Shown here: in pieces, positions 45,000 to 53,680 of the stretch | Position numbering within the stretch: position 1 is the stretch's first letter | How the letters are laid out: every line of letters starts with the position of its first letter | Assembly: GCF_000423765.1 (NCBI RefSeq) | Contig: NZ_AUIP01000010.1 | Location: 1-64,000, forward strand | Origin: Streptococcus porci DSM 23759 | GTDB taxonomy: Bacteria > Bacillota > Bacilli > Lactobacillales > Streptococcaceae | Reading direction: 5' to 3' | DNA: 64,000 bases | Program-made: the position numbers and the translations under genes | Notes under the pieces: generated by a model | What the model was told of the DNA's origin: nothing | The model's database searches: none | Seen by the model: the letters and a program-made list of their open reading frames with translations, nothing else

Positions 45000-47909
45000 T
45001 TAAGCTACTTCGTCTTCAGCTTTTTTGCCAGTTACCTTGATAAGTCCAAGACCTGTCAAGCCAATAAGAGCAACATTTCCAGCTACAAGAGCAACAATCC
45101 ACCATTTTGTTTTTGGTTTATAGATGTCAAAGGCTGCAGAATGAGCAACTGTGTAGAGGATATTTTTAGAAGCACGACGAAGAGCTGTCACACCTTCTTC
45201 TGTACCTGTTGAAACTGCTGTTGGCATATCTCCAAGGGTTGACAACATGAGGTCACCTCCGTTGCGAATGGCTTGGTCTGGACTCATGTACTCTTGACCG
45301 TCATAGTCTGTGATGACCATACCATGGAAGCCCCATTCTTTACGAAGCACTGTGTCAAGAAGGTCTTTATTACCACCAGCCCAAAGAGTTCCGATACGGT
45401 TAAATGATGACATGATAGCTGTCGCGCCACCTTCTTTGACGGGAATCTCAAAGGCTTTCAGGTAAATTTCACGTATAGCTTGCTCGTTAGACCAAGTGGC
45501 AACACCTTCACGGTTATCTTCTTGGTCATTAAGGGCAAAGTGTTTGGTAAAGGTATAAACCCCATTTTCCAAGGCTTTAGCTACAAGAGCGCTAGCCATT
45601 TTACCAGAAATAAGAGGGTCTTCTGAGTAATACTCAAAGTTACGTCCTGAGAATGGTGAACGGTGAATGTTTACAGCTGGTGCATACAGACCAACGATAC
45701 CGTGTGCCAAAGCTTCTTTAGCAAAGGCATCTCCCATTTTTTCAGCAAGATCGGTGTTCCAAGTAGAAGCAACCACAACTTCTGAGTTATATTGAATACC
45801 TTTAATACCTTGGAAGATACCGTTGATACCAGCAGGTCCATCAAGATCAACCACTGCAGGTTTATCAATTGACTTAACAGCACCAGTCGCATAGCCACCA
45901 AATCCAATCAATTTGGTCATCTCATCAACAGACATTTGAGCAACCAATTTGTCCCAACGTTCGTCATCGTAGTCAGCACCGACAAGGTCAACCAAACGAA
46001 GGTTATTGTCTTTCGTCGCTACGTTATTAACTGGAGTTTCTGAGTTTTCGTCAATACGGAAGTTTTTATTATCGATTTCTTCAGCGACTTGTGCGCTTGC
46101 TTCTTGGTCTTTGGTACGTTCAGTTTGTTCAGTACCTGCCCAGTCGTTACGGCTGAGGTATTTAATCTCACCAATAGCATATTCAAAAGCATTAGTTACT
46201 TCAGCTTTATCAGAGCTACGTTGTTTACGGACTTCTTTTGAAGCAACTGTGTAAGTTTCTGAATCAATCACGTCGTGGGCATTGTTCATGAGTTTGATTT
46301 CATATTTTCCTGCATCAAGCACATAAGCTTTTTCAGTTTTGTAATCGTATGAAGCCAAATCATCACGGTCAAAGGCAATGGTCAGGTTGTCGCTTTGACC
46401 TGGTTCTAGGGTTTTAGTTTTGTCAAAACCAGCTAAAACAACATGAGATTTTTCAATTCCACCAGCTGTATATGGTGCTGTGTAGTAGATTTGAGCAACA
46501 TCCTTACCAGCGACATCACCGGTATTGGTTACTTTAACAGTAACTTCAATCTTATCGCCAGCCTCTTTCATGCTAGTGATTTCTTTATCGAAGTTTGTAT
46601 AGCTAAGTCCATATCCAAATGGGTATTGGACAGCCTTGTCGTAAGCAGCTTCGTCCATTTTGCCAGTAGCATTATCTACAAAGCGGGTTTCGTAGTAACG
46701 GTATCCAAGGTAAATACCTTCTTGGTAATTAACAAATTTGTAGTTAAATGTTTGTGGTTCTTTAGCACCCCAAGGCGTTTTTTCATAGCTAATATTAGTA
46801 TAGGAGAAGTCACCGGTATTCCAATAGGTTGGATTTGAGGTCATGTCGTAAGCGTAAGTATCCACCAAACGACCTGATGGGTTAACTTCACCAGAAAGGA
46901 TTTTCGCTACTCCATTAAGACCTGTTGATCCTGGTCCACCAATCCAAAGAGCTGCATCTACACCTGCATCTTCTAGGAAGCCTAACTCCATGGCATTTGA
47001 CGAGTTAACTAAGACAACAACCTTGTCGAAGTTTTCAGTCACAGTCTTCAACATGTCTTTTTCAACATCCTGAAGCTCAAGATAGTGCTTATCTTTATCA
47101 CCTTGTTGGTATTCCGCCATGTTTTGTGGAAGGTCTGCACCCTCACCACCATTACGAGAAATAACAACCACTGCGGTATCTGAGAACGCTTTGGCATTTT
47201 TCAGCAAATCTTCTGAATACTTATCCTTAGCTGGCTCGTAAATATTATAGTCACCACCATTGAGCGAGAAGATATTTCCTCCTTCTTTTTTAGGAAGATT
47301 TTCTTTATAAAAATCTGTCAATTCTGAATTGACTTCAAAACCAACACTTTCAAGACCTTGTTGCAAGTTTACATTTTTTGATTCATCTGCCGCACCTGAA
47401 CCAGAGCCACCGTAAGTCACAGCCACTGATGAAATACCAAAGATATTGACTTTTGATGATTTTTTAAGTGGTAAGGTTTGGTCTTTATTTTCAAGCAGAA
47501 CTGTTCCTTCTTCTTGGATCTCAGTTACCAAGTCTTTTGACACTTTTTCTGCGTCAGCAATTTTTCCATCGTCTGCATAAGATGGCGCAAAGTAAGTATC
47601 AACAACATTGACAAACATATTAAGGGCGTAGTTAGCTCCAATGACCACAAGCCCAAGAAGAGATAATAGGGTAAAACCAATTTTTTTCTTCTTACCTTTG
47701 AGTGATTTGTTTTTGATGATGCGGTAAACAGCAAAAGCTAGAAGCGCAACGATGGCTACAATAGCGCAAATCATTGTCGTCTTAACAATGCTTGCCGCAT
47801 CCCAAGATTGGTATGAATCAGCATAATCAGATGCTGAAACTGGTGTGAAAACCGAACCTGCTGCCACAACTGCTGTAAGAGCTGTTTTAGCGTGTTTTCT
47901 TGTTCTCAT
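45000..47909 (-). CDS. Membrane-anchored GH3 glycoside hydrolase with swapped domain order
   Basis: A 969-residue protein. The N-terminus has a hydrophobic signal/anchor (about 10-27) and two membrane helices (about 42-62 and 76-97). Next come the GH3 alpha/beta domain (about 150-390, VNIFGISSVAVTYGGSGSGA), an FnIII-like domain (430-530), and only then the GH3 catalytic barrel (about 610-910) with the nucleophile Asp in GFHGMVITDYDG. A C-terminal membrane helix (about 935-958) ends it. The start at 47909 follows AGGAGG. The order is reversed relative to the other GH3 here. It is probably displayed outside the cell. Confidence 0.88.
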   Translation of the reverse strand: MRTRKHAKTALTAVVAAGSVFTPVSASDYADSYQSWDAASIVKTTMICAIVAIVALLAFAVYRIIKNKSLKGKKKKIGFTLLSLLGLVVIGANYALNMFVNVVDTYFAPSYADDGKIADAEKVSKDLVTEIQEEGTVLLENKDQTLPLKKSSKVNIFGISSVAVTYGGSGSGAADESKNVNLQQGLESVGFEVNSELTDFYKENLPKKEGGNIFSLNGGDYNIYEPAKDKYSEDLLKNAKAFSDTAVVVISRNGGEGADLPQNMAEYQQGDKDKHYLELQDVEKDMLKTVTENFDKVVVLVNSSNAMELGFLEDAGVDAALWIGGPGSTGLNGVAKILSGEVNPSGRLVDTYAYDMTSNPTYWNTGDFSYTNISYEKTPWGAKEPQTFNYKFVNYQEGIYLGYRYYETRFVDNATGKMDEAAYDKAVQYPFGYGLSYTNFDKEITSMKEAGDKIEVTVKVTNTGDVAGKDVAQIYYTAPYTAGGIEKSHVVLAGFDKTKTLEPGQSDNLTIAFDRDDLASYDYKTEKAYVLDAGKYEIKLMNNAHDVIDSETYTVASKEVRKQRSSDKAEVTNAFEYAIGEIKYLSRNDWAGTEQTERTKDQEASAQVAEEIDNKNFRIDENSETPVNNVATKDNNLRLVDLVGADYDDERWDKLVAQMSVDEMTKLIGFGGYATGAVKSIDKPAVVDLDGPAGINGIFQGIKGIQYNSEVVVASTWNTDLAEKMGDAFAKEALAHGIVGLYAPAVNIHRSPFSGRNFEYYSEDPLISGKMASALVAKALENGVYTFTKHFALNDQEDNREGVATWSNEQAIREIYLKAFEIPVKEGGATAIMSSFNRIGTLWAGGNKDLLDTVLRKEWGFHGMVITDYDGQEYMSPDQAIRNGGDLMLSTLGDMPTAVSTGTEEGVTALRRASKNILYTVAHSAAFDIYKPKTKWWIVALVAGNVALIGLTGLGLIKVTGKKAEDEVA

Positions 47910-47937
47910 GTGTGTTCCTCCTAAAATTTTCTTTTTT

Positions 47938-47951
47938 GAGAAGCGCTTACA
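47938..47951. promoter_or_regulatory. cre-like site upstream of the membrane GH3 gene
   Basis: GAGAAGCGCTTACA contains the palindromic core AAGCGCTT and agrees with the CcpA cre consensus at most positions. It lies about 30 bases before the start codon, so catabolite repression is likely. Confidence 0.6.
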
Positions 47952-48045
47952 CAGACAATTTACCACCTCAACAAAAAAATGAAAACCCTTACTTCACATT
48001 CTGTCTTTTTCACTTCATAACCTGTCAATTCCTTTTAAATTTTGC

Positions 48046-48051
48046 TATACT
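48046..48051 (+). promoter_or_regulatory. Promoter of the LytTR two-component operon
   Basis: Extended -10 TGCTATACT, with a poor -35 (TGTCAA) 17 bases upstream, 58 bases before the response regulator start. Confidence 0.55.
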
Positions 48052-48108
48052 AGACAGGCAAACCATCCCTTTATTCTTATCCACTTGCTAGAAAGGAAGT
48101 CCTATCAG

Positions 48109-48819
48109 ATGCTGAAAATTGCCATTGTTGAAGATCAAAAAAACGAGCAGGAGCGCCTTGCTTCCTATCTTAACACATCTTGTACATCACGAAACATTCC
48201 TCTCAAAATCGACTTTTTCAATGACGGCATCCACATCACCAGTGACTACCAACCTAAATATGATGTCATTTATCTTGATGTGGAAATGGCAGTGCTAGAT
48301 GGCATGTCTGCTGCTAAAAAGATACGTGAGCTAGACAAAGATGTCTTGATTGTCTTTGTGACCAATCATTCTGGTGTCGCTATCCAAGGCTATTCTGTCG
48401 AAGCTATTGACTTCCTCCTCAAGCCACTAACACAATTCATTTTTGAAGAACATTTCAAAAAAATCTTGAGAAAACTCCCTAGCCACGAAGAAAAAGTTAT
48501 CTTTATCAAAAGCAAGGGGCAAACCATCAAAGTCAAGCAGGATGACATCCTCTACGTTGAAAATCAAGGTCACCACGTCTATATTCACACTAAGAAAAAG
48601 ACCATCTCTACCCTTAACTCCATGAAAAATATGGAGCAACTTCTAGATCAGAAGTCATTCTTTCGTTCAAACAACCACTACATCGTCAACTTGGCCCACA
48701 TCGAGAAAGTTGACGGTAGCCTAGCCTATATCAGTGGTGAAAAGCTTCAAATCAGTCGCCCCAGAAAAAAAGCCTTCATGGAGGCTCTAACCAACTACAT
48801 TGGAGATGAGATTCTATGA
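48109..48819 (+). CDS. LytTR-type response regulator
   Basis: A 236-residue regulator: receiver domain (1-120, phospho-acceptor Asp in VIYLDVEM) and LytTR DNA-binding domain (135-236, VIFIKSKGQTIKVKQDDILY, FFRSNNHYIVNL). The start at 48109 follows GGAAG; an earlier in-frame ATG overlaps that site. It is coupled to the kinase by a 4-bp overlap. Relatives control bacteriocin, competence or fermentation genes; the target set here is unknown. Confidence 0.9.
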   Translation: MLKIAIVEDQKNEQERLASYLNTSCTSRNIPLKIDFFNDGIHITSDYQPKYDVIYLDVEMAVLDGMSAAKKIRELDKDVLIVFVTNHSGVAIQGYSVEAIDFLLKPLTQFIFEEHFKKILRKLPSHEEKVIFIKSKGQTIKVKQDDILYVENQGHHVYIHTKKKTISTLNSMKNMEQLLDQKSFFRSNNHYIVNLAHIEKVDGSLAYISGEKLQISRPRKKAFMEALTNYIGDEIL

Positions 48820-50123
48820 TTTTCCCAGACATTCCAAGACTCTACACAGCCCTTGCCGAAGCTGGTGCTGTCCTTATCATCAGCCTCCCTCACCTAAAAA
48901 AAGAAAGTTTCTCTCTCCAAATTGCTTTAAAAGCCCTCCTCGTTCTTCTCGGACAAGCCGGGTTGCAGCTATTAGCGGGAAAACTACCACTTTACCTCTG
49001 GCTTCCAGGCATGTTCGTCAACATTACTTGGATGTATTTCAGTTTTCACCTACTTGGCACCAGTTTTAAGCTCAGCTTCTACCTTACCGCCAAAGCTTTT
49101 GTTGCTGCAGAACTGGTGGCCGCCTTCAGTTGGCATCTCTACTGCCTTCTAGCTCTTGGAGTGGGAAAAGCGGTGCTAGGAGCTGAAATCATTTTTATGA
49201 GTTTGGCCTACCTGATAAGCTTTACAAGTCTGGCAATCCTTGAAAAAAATGCTGACAGCACCGATACGGAGCGTATGATTGGCAGAAAAGAAATTCTCAT
49301 CGCTAGCTTTACAGCCCTGTCAATCTTTCTCTTCAGTAATATCGGATTTCTTTTATCTGACACACCCCTTGGATTTAAGGATTCTAGCAATGTTTTCATT
49401 CTCAGAAGCATGATGAATTTGTCTGGTCTCTTGATTTTATTGACTCAGGAATCCTACAGGCGAGACGAGTACCTCCGACAAGAACTCCTTGCCATGCAAA
49501 ATGCCTTTCAACTTCAGTACAATCAGTACCGTGCCTATCGTGAAAATAGTGATATTATCAGTCGTAAAGTCCATGACCTAAAGCACCAGATTCAAATCAT
49601 CAAAGGCGAAGAAAATCATGAAAAACGTGCCGGCTACCTCCGCGATATGGAAATTAGCATCAGAGAATTTGAATCAAAGGTTGACACTGGAAACCCCGTA
49701 CTTGACACCATTATTTCTCAAAAGAGTCGCTACTGTTTACAGCATGACATCACCTTCACCTGTTTAGTTCAAGGGCAAATCCTCAATCACATGGATGCAA
49801 TGGACCTCTCCTCTCTCTTTGGAAATGCCCTTGACAATGCCATCGAAGCTGTCGAGAAGATTAACAATCCAGAGCAACGCCTTATTTCCCTAAAAGTAAG
49901 TAATCGTGGACAGTTTGCCATTATCAAACTCGACAATTACGACTTATCCGAACTAACCATCCATGAAAACAATCTCCCTCAAACATCAAAGAAAGATAAA
50001 ACAAACCACGGCATAGGCCTCAAGAGTATTCAATACATCTGCCAAAAATACCATGGGCACATGACTTTCACCAAAGAAGATAACTGGGTCAAACTCAAAA
50101 TCATCCTACCCATCATGATCTAA
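48816..50123 (+). CDS. GHKL-type sensor histidine kinase (AgrC/BlpH-like)
   Basis: A 435-residue kinase with six to seven N-terminal membrane helices (1-215), a dimerisation helix with the phosphorylated His in VHDLKHQIQ, and a GHKL ATPase domain (N-box FGNALDNAIEAV, G-box HGIGLKSIQ). This layout is typical of peptide-sensing kinases paired with LytTR regulators. No obvious signal-peptide gene is adjacent. The operon is divergent from the membrane GH3 gene. Confidence 0.9.
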   Translation: MIFPDIPRLYTALAEAGAVLIISLPHLKKESFSLQIALKALLVLLGQAGLQLLAGKLPLYLWLPGMFVNITWMYFSFHLLGTSFKLSFYLTAKAFVAAELVAAFSWHLYCLLALGVGKAVLGAEIIFMSLAYLISFTSLAILEKNADSTDTERMIGRKEILIASFTALSIFLFSNIGFLLSDTPLGFKDSSNVFILRSMMNLSGLLILLTQESYRRDEYLRQELLAMQNAFQLQYNQYRAYRENSDIISRKVHDLKHQIQIIKGEENHEKRAGYLRDMEISIREFESKVDTGNPVLDTIISQKSRYCLQHDITFTCLVQGQILNHMDAMDLSSLFGNALDNAIEAVEKINNPEQRLISLKVSNRGQFAIIKLDNYDLSELTIHENNLPQTSKKDKTNHGIGLKSIQYICQKYHGHMTFTKEDNWVKLKIILPIMI

Positions 50124-50145
50124 AAACCAGCCCCAAAAGCTGGTT
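50121..50145 (+). terminator. Terminator of the two-component operon
   Basis: AAAACCAGC/GCTGGTTTT hairpin with T-run. Confidence 0.8.
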
Positions 50146-50213
50146 TTCCTATACTTAAATGGTATAACAGCAAAAAGGGGAGCAAACCCAGAAATCAACA
50201 TTTTAAGACAAAG

Positions 50214-50241
50214 CAAAAAGCCCACGGTTGTAGGCTTTCTG
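50214..50241 (-). terminator. rpsD terminator
   Basis: Minus-strand AAAGCCTAC-aacc-GTGGGCTTT followed by TTGC, just after the rpsD stop. Confidence 0.7.
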
Positions 50242-50258
50242 TAAGATAAATCTTAAAA

Positions 50259-50870
50259 TTAAAGCATTTTGTTGTAGAACTCAACAACAAGGGCTTCGTT
50301 GATTTCTGGGTTGATTTCGTCGCGTTCTGGAAGACGAGTAAGTGCTCCTTCAAGTTTTTCAGCATCAAACGATACGAATGCTGGACGACCAACGATAGCT
50401 TCAACAGCTTCAAGGATTGCTGGAACTTTAGCTGATTTTTCGCGAACTGAGATCACTTGACCAACTTCAACGCGGTATGAAGGGATATCAACGCGTTTGC
50501 CGTCAACAAGAATGTGACCGTGGTTTACAAATTGACGCGCTTGACGACGAGTCGTTGCCAAACCAAGACGGTAAACTATGTTATCCAAACGACGCTCAAG
50601 AAGTACCATAAAGTTGAAACCGACTGTACCAGATTTGATTTTAGTAGCTTGTACGAACAAGTTACGGAATTGTTTTTCACCCAAACCGTATGAAAAACGC
50701 AATTTTTGTTTCTCAGCCAATTGCAAACCGTACTCAGAAAGTTTTGAACGGTTGTTTGGGCCGTGTTGACCTGGTACGTAGTTACGACGTGCCAATTCTT
50801 TACCTGTGCCTGTCAATGACAAACCAAGGCGACGAGCTTGTTTCCATGATGGACCTGTATAACGTGACAT
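50259..50870 (-). CDS. rpsD: 30S ribosomal protein S4
   Basis: A 203-residue S4 ([20 protein letters not shown]...; the S4 RNA-binding domain [20 protein letters not shown] in the middle). It nucleates 30S assembly and represses its own translation in bacteria. GAGGAGGAC precedes the ATG. Its long leader may hold the autoregulatory site. Confidence 0.97.
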   Translation of the reverse strand: MSRYTGPSWKQARRLGLSLTGTGKELARRNYVPGQHGPNNRSKLSEYGLQLAEKQKLRFSYGLGEKQFRNLFVQATKIKSGTVGFNFMVLLERRLDNIVYRLGLATTRRQARQFVNHGHILVDGKRVDIPSYRVEVGQVISVREKSAKVPAILEAVEAIVGRPAFVSFDAEKLEGALTRLPERDEINPEINEALVVEFYNKML

Positions 50871-51085
50871 TTATAATGTCCTCCTCTAAATATTTTCTCA
50901 GAAATAGCAGAGCTATCTCTCAATTTTGAGGAAATAATCTTTTAAGCAAACCTGATTCGTGCAGGAGATCTTCATCGAAACAGCAACGATTACTCTTCTT
51001 GCTGACCTTCTGTTGACGAGCTTCATTTTGCTTTGCTATTATTTCACACAAACTTTAATATATCACACACAACAAAAAATGTAAA
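50871..51085 (-). promoter_or_regulatory. rpsD promoter and long leader
   Basis: TTTACA (51085-51080) and TATATT (51062-51057) on the minus strand are 17 bases apart. The resulting leader is about 180 nt, longer than needed for initiation, with inverted segments such as AATAGCAGAGCTATC (50905-50919). It may contain the S4-binding regulatory structure. Confidence 0.55.
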
Positions 51086-51515
51086 GCCTTTTTACTGCTA
51101 ATTTTCAGTTATCAGACCAAACTAACACTTATTTCCTGCTAGAACCTTAAATTAAATGAAAATGGCACACGTATAGGAAGTCAAAACTATTTTTCACTTT
51201 TCCCTCCAGAAGCTTTAACTTTTTGAAGACTTTCTTCCAGCTTATCAGCATAAGGACCGAGTAATAGAACTTACGCCCAAATGTCTTTCCAATATCGCTA
51301 GTCAAACCGCTGGAACTATCACTATAACCATCTCCCCATTCCCATAGATCCAACCAAAAACATCCTTATAAAATTTCCAACTTGCTTCTAGCTAGTAACT
51401 GAAAAGTCTTAAGTAGATAATCTGATGTGGTAGTTTTCTCATGTTAAAGGCCTCACTTTTAGAATGTTACATCACACCGAGACTATAAAAAGGACTTATA
51501 AAGCCCCTCCATCAA
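51086..51515. other. Intergenic stretch with decayed coding sequence
   Basis: No intact gene. On the minus strand a fragment reads ...GYSDSSSGLTSDIGKTFG in one frame and LGPYADKLEESLQKVKASGG-KSEK-stop in another. This suggests the frameshifted end of a lost gene that cannot be named. Confidence 0.35.
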
Positions 51516-51788
51516 TTAATCTAAATAACGAATTAAAGTCTTCTCTGTCAAAATATCGGAGTACGTATAAGATTCAACAGTGGTGTTATTGATAGCTCCA
51601 GGAATATCAGTATTATCAGTAAATTCCACAATAAAAAGCGATTGATAAACTTCCGTCAAACGCCCAATACGGTTACGTTCACGTTTACGCCCGTTTTCAA
51701 GAGTCAACTCAACCAACTGACCCTCGTGATTTTTAATCTCTTCTTTGATTTTTTTCATTTTTGCTACATCAGCAAATGCGTCACTCAT
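51516..51788 (-). CDS. veg: Veg family protein
   Basis: A 90-residue Veg protein (MSDAFADVAKMKKIKEEIKN, GQLVELTLENGRKR, RIGRLTEVYQSLFIVE), a conserved Firmicute protein linked to biofilm control in Bacillus subtilis. Length is normal. It lies downstream of dnaB. Confidence 0.9.
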   Translation of the reverse strand: MSDAFADVAKMKKIKEEIKNHEGQLVELTLENGRKRERNRIGRLTEVYQSLFIVEFTDNTDIPGAINNTTVESYTYSDILTEKTLIRYLD

Positions 51789-51829
51789 AGTTTCTCTCTT
51801 TCTTTCATTAAAAGCTTATACAGCTTCTG

Positions 51830-53188
51830 TTATTGTTCATTAAAATGTGCGATGGTAGAAAATTTATTATACTCTTTTTGGAAAAGAAGTTTAACCGTAC
51901 CACGCGCACCGGCACGGTTTTTCTCAAGGATAACCTCGATGGTATTATCCTCAATAGCATCTTCTTGATCGTCACCCTCACGACGATAGTAATCATCTCG
52001 GTACAAGAAAGCAACAATATCCGCATCTTGCTCGATAGAGCCTGACTCACGAATATCGGACAATACCGGCCGCTTATCCTGACGTTGCTCAACACCACGA
52101 GACAGCTGACTAAGAGCTATTACAGGTACGCGCAGCTCTTTTGCCAAAATTTTCAGCTGACGAGAAATGTCAGATACCTCTTGTTGTCGGTTTTCTGGAC
52201 GAGTTCCCGTAATCAGTTGCAAATAATCAATGACAATAAGACCTAATCCACCTGTCTCCTGAGCCAATTTACGTGAGCGAGCACGAATTTCAGTAATTTT
52301 AATCCCAGGAGTGTCATCAATATAGATTGGTGCTTCAGCTAAGACGCCTTGAGCCATGGTGACATTCTGCCAATCTTGATCAGTCAATTGCCCTGTCCTA
52401 AGCGAATGAGAGTCAACCATACCTTCTGCCGCTAACATACGATCAACTAGACTCTCAGCTCCCATCTCGAGAGAGAAAACTGCCACAGGTTTTTGTTGCT
52501 TAGTCCCAACATTTTGAGCAATATTAAGCACAAAGGCAGTCTTTCCGACTGCAGGACGAGCGGCTAAAATAACCAGCTGATCAGGGTGTAAACCTGTTGT
52601 CAACTTATCTAAGTCGCGAAAACCAGTTGGTAAACCAGTGACATCTGATGTTTGATGAGAACGCGCCTCCAAATTTTCATAGTTGACTTTTAGGACATCA
52701 GAAATCTTTCGGAAACCAGTGCTGTTATTACGCTCATTGATGTCAACTAAAGCCCGCTCAGCACTGGCAATAATATCCTCAGAAGGATTGCTACCATCAT
52801 AAGCCTGATTGACAGTCTCTGTCAAGCGACTGATAATATGACGTAGCATGGACTTTTCAGCCACAATCTGAGCGTAGTATTCTGCATTGGCAGATGTTGG
52901 AACACTATTAACTAGCTCCACCAAATAAGAAATCCCACCAATATTTTGCAAATCCCCCTGGCTATCCAGCATAGCTCGCACAGTGGTTGCATCAATAGCA
53001 TCATTGCGATCATTCAAGGCAATCATGGCCTTAAAAATGACCTTGTGCGCATACTTATAAAAGTCTTCAGGTTCAATGTATTCACGCACCGAAATCAATT
53101 TATCAGGCGTAATGAAAATGGAACCTAAAACCGACTGCTCAGCCAGCAAATCTTGTGGCTGAACTCGCAATTCTTGGACTTCTGACAA
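51830..53188 (-). CDS. dnaB: Replicative DNA helicase DnaB
   Basis: A 452-residue hexameric helicase. The N-terminal domain (1-150, VQPQDLLAEQSVLGSIFI) is followed by the RecA-like domain with Walker A ARPAVGKTAF, Walker B LGLIVIDYLQL and an SQLSRGVEQR motif. It unwinds DNA at the fork. It is 38 bp downstream of rplI, the conserved streptococcal order. Confidence 0.96.
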   Translation of the reverse strand: MSEVQELRVQPQDLLAEQSVLGSIFITPDKLISVREYIEPEDFYKYAHKVIFKAMIALNDRNDAIDATTVRAMLDSQGDLQNIGGISYLVELVNSVPTSANAEYYAQIVAEKSMLRHIISRLTETVNQAYDGSNPSEDIIASAERALVDINERNNSTGFRKISDVLKVNYENLEARSHQTSDVTGLPTGFRDLDKLTTGLHPDQLVILAARPAVGKTAFVLNIAQNVGTKQQKPVAVFSLEMGAESLVDRMLAAEGMVDSHSLRTGQLTDQDWQNVTMAQGVLAEAPIYIDDTPGIKITEIRARSRKLAQETGGLGLIVIDYLQLITGTRPENRQQEVSDISRQLKILAKELRVPVIALSQLSRGVEQRQDKRPVLSDIRESGSIEQDADIVAFLYRDDYYRREGDDQEDAIEDNTIEVILEKNRAGARGTVKLLFQKEYNKFSTIAHFNEQ

Positions 53189-53226
53189 AATCTGCCTCCT
53201 TTACATAGTGTCACCTTCTTGTCAAT

Positions 53227-53679
53227 CTAAACTTCCTTGACCTGTAATTTGATTTGTCCCTGAACTTCTTTATGGAGTTTAACAGGAACTTCAATCAAAC
53301 CGATGGCACGGATTGGATGATCTAACTCAATATGACGTTTATCAACTTTTAGCCCAAATTGTTTTTGCAACTCTTCTGCAATTTTTTTAGCGGTTATGGA
53401 GCCAAAGGTACGACCATCTGGACCTACTTTTTCAGTGAAGATTACACGACGATCCTCTTTTTCCAATTCAGCTTTCAAAGTCTTAGCCTCAGCCAAAATC
53501 TCTGCTGCATGCTTAGCCTCTGACTTCTGCTTACCTGTCAACTCTCCTATAGCCTGACTTGTCGCTTCTTTGGCAAGATTTTTCTTGATTAAAAAATTCT
53601 GTGCGTATCCAGTAGGAACTTCTTTAATCTCGCCCTTTTTCCCTTTACCTTTAACATCCTGTAAAAAAATGACCTTCAT
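53227..53679 (-). CDS. rplI: 50S ribosomal protein L9
   Basis: A 150-residue L9 with the N-terminal signature [28 protein letters not shown] and a C-terminal domain ([12 protein letters not shown]...[12 protein letters not shown]). It lies directly after gdpP (1-bp gap). Confidence 0.97.
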   Translation of the reverse strand: MKVIFLQDVKGKGKKGEIKEVPTGYAQNFLIKKNLAKEATSQAIGELTGKQKSEAKHAAEILAEAKTLKAELEKEDRRVIFTEKVGPDGRTFGSITAKKIAEELQKQFGLKVDKRHIELDHPIRAIGLIEVPVKLHKEVQGQIKLQVKEV

Positions 53680-53680
53680 A

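Noticed and set aside
51147-51353. 68-codon minus-strand frame after rpsD
   Set aside because: The better protein-like end is in another frame (LGPYADKLEESL...), so this is decayed sequence and not an intact gene.
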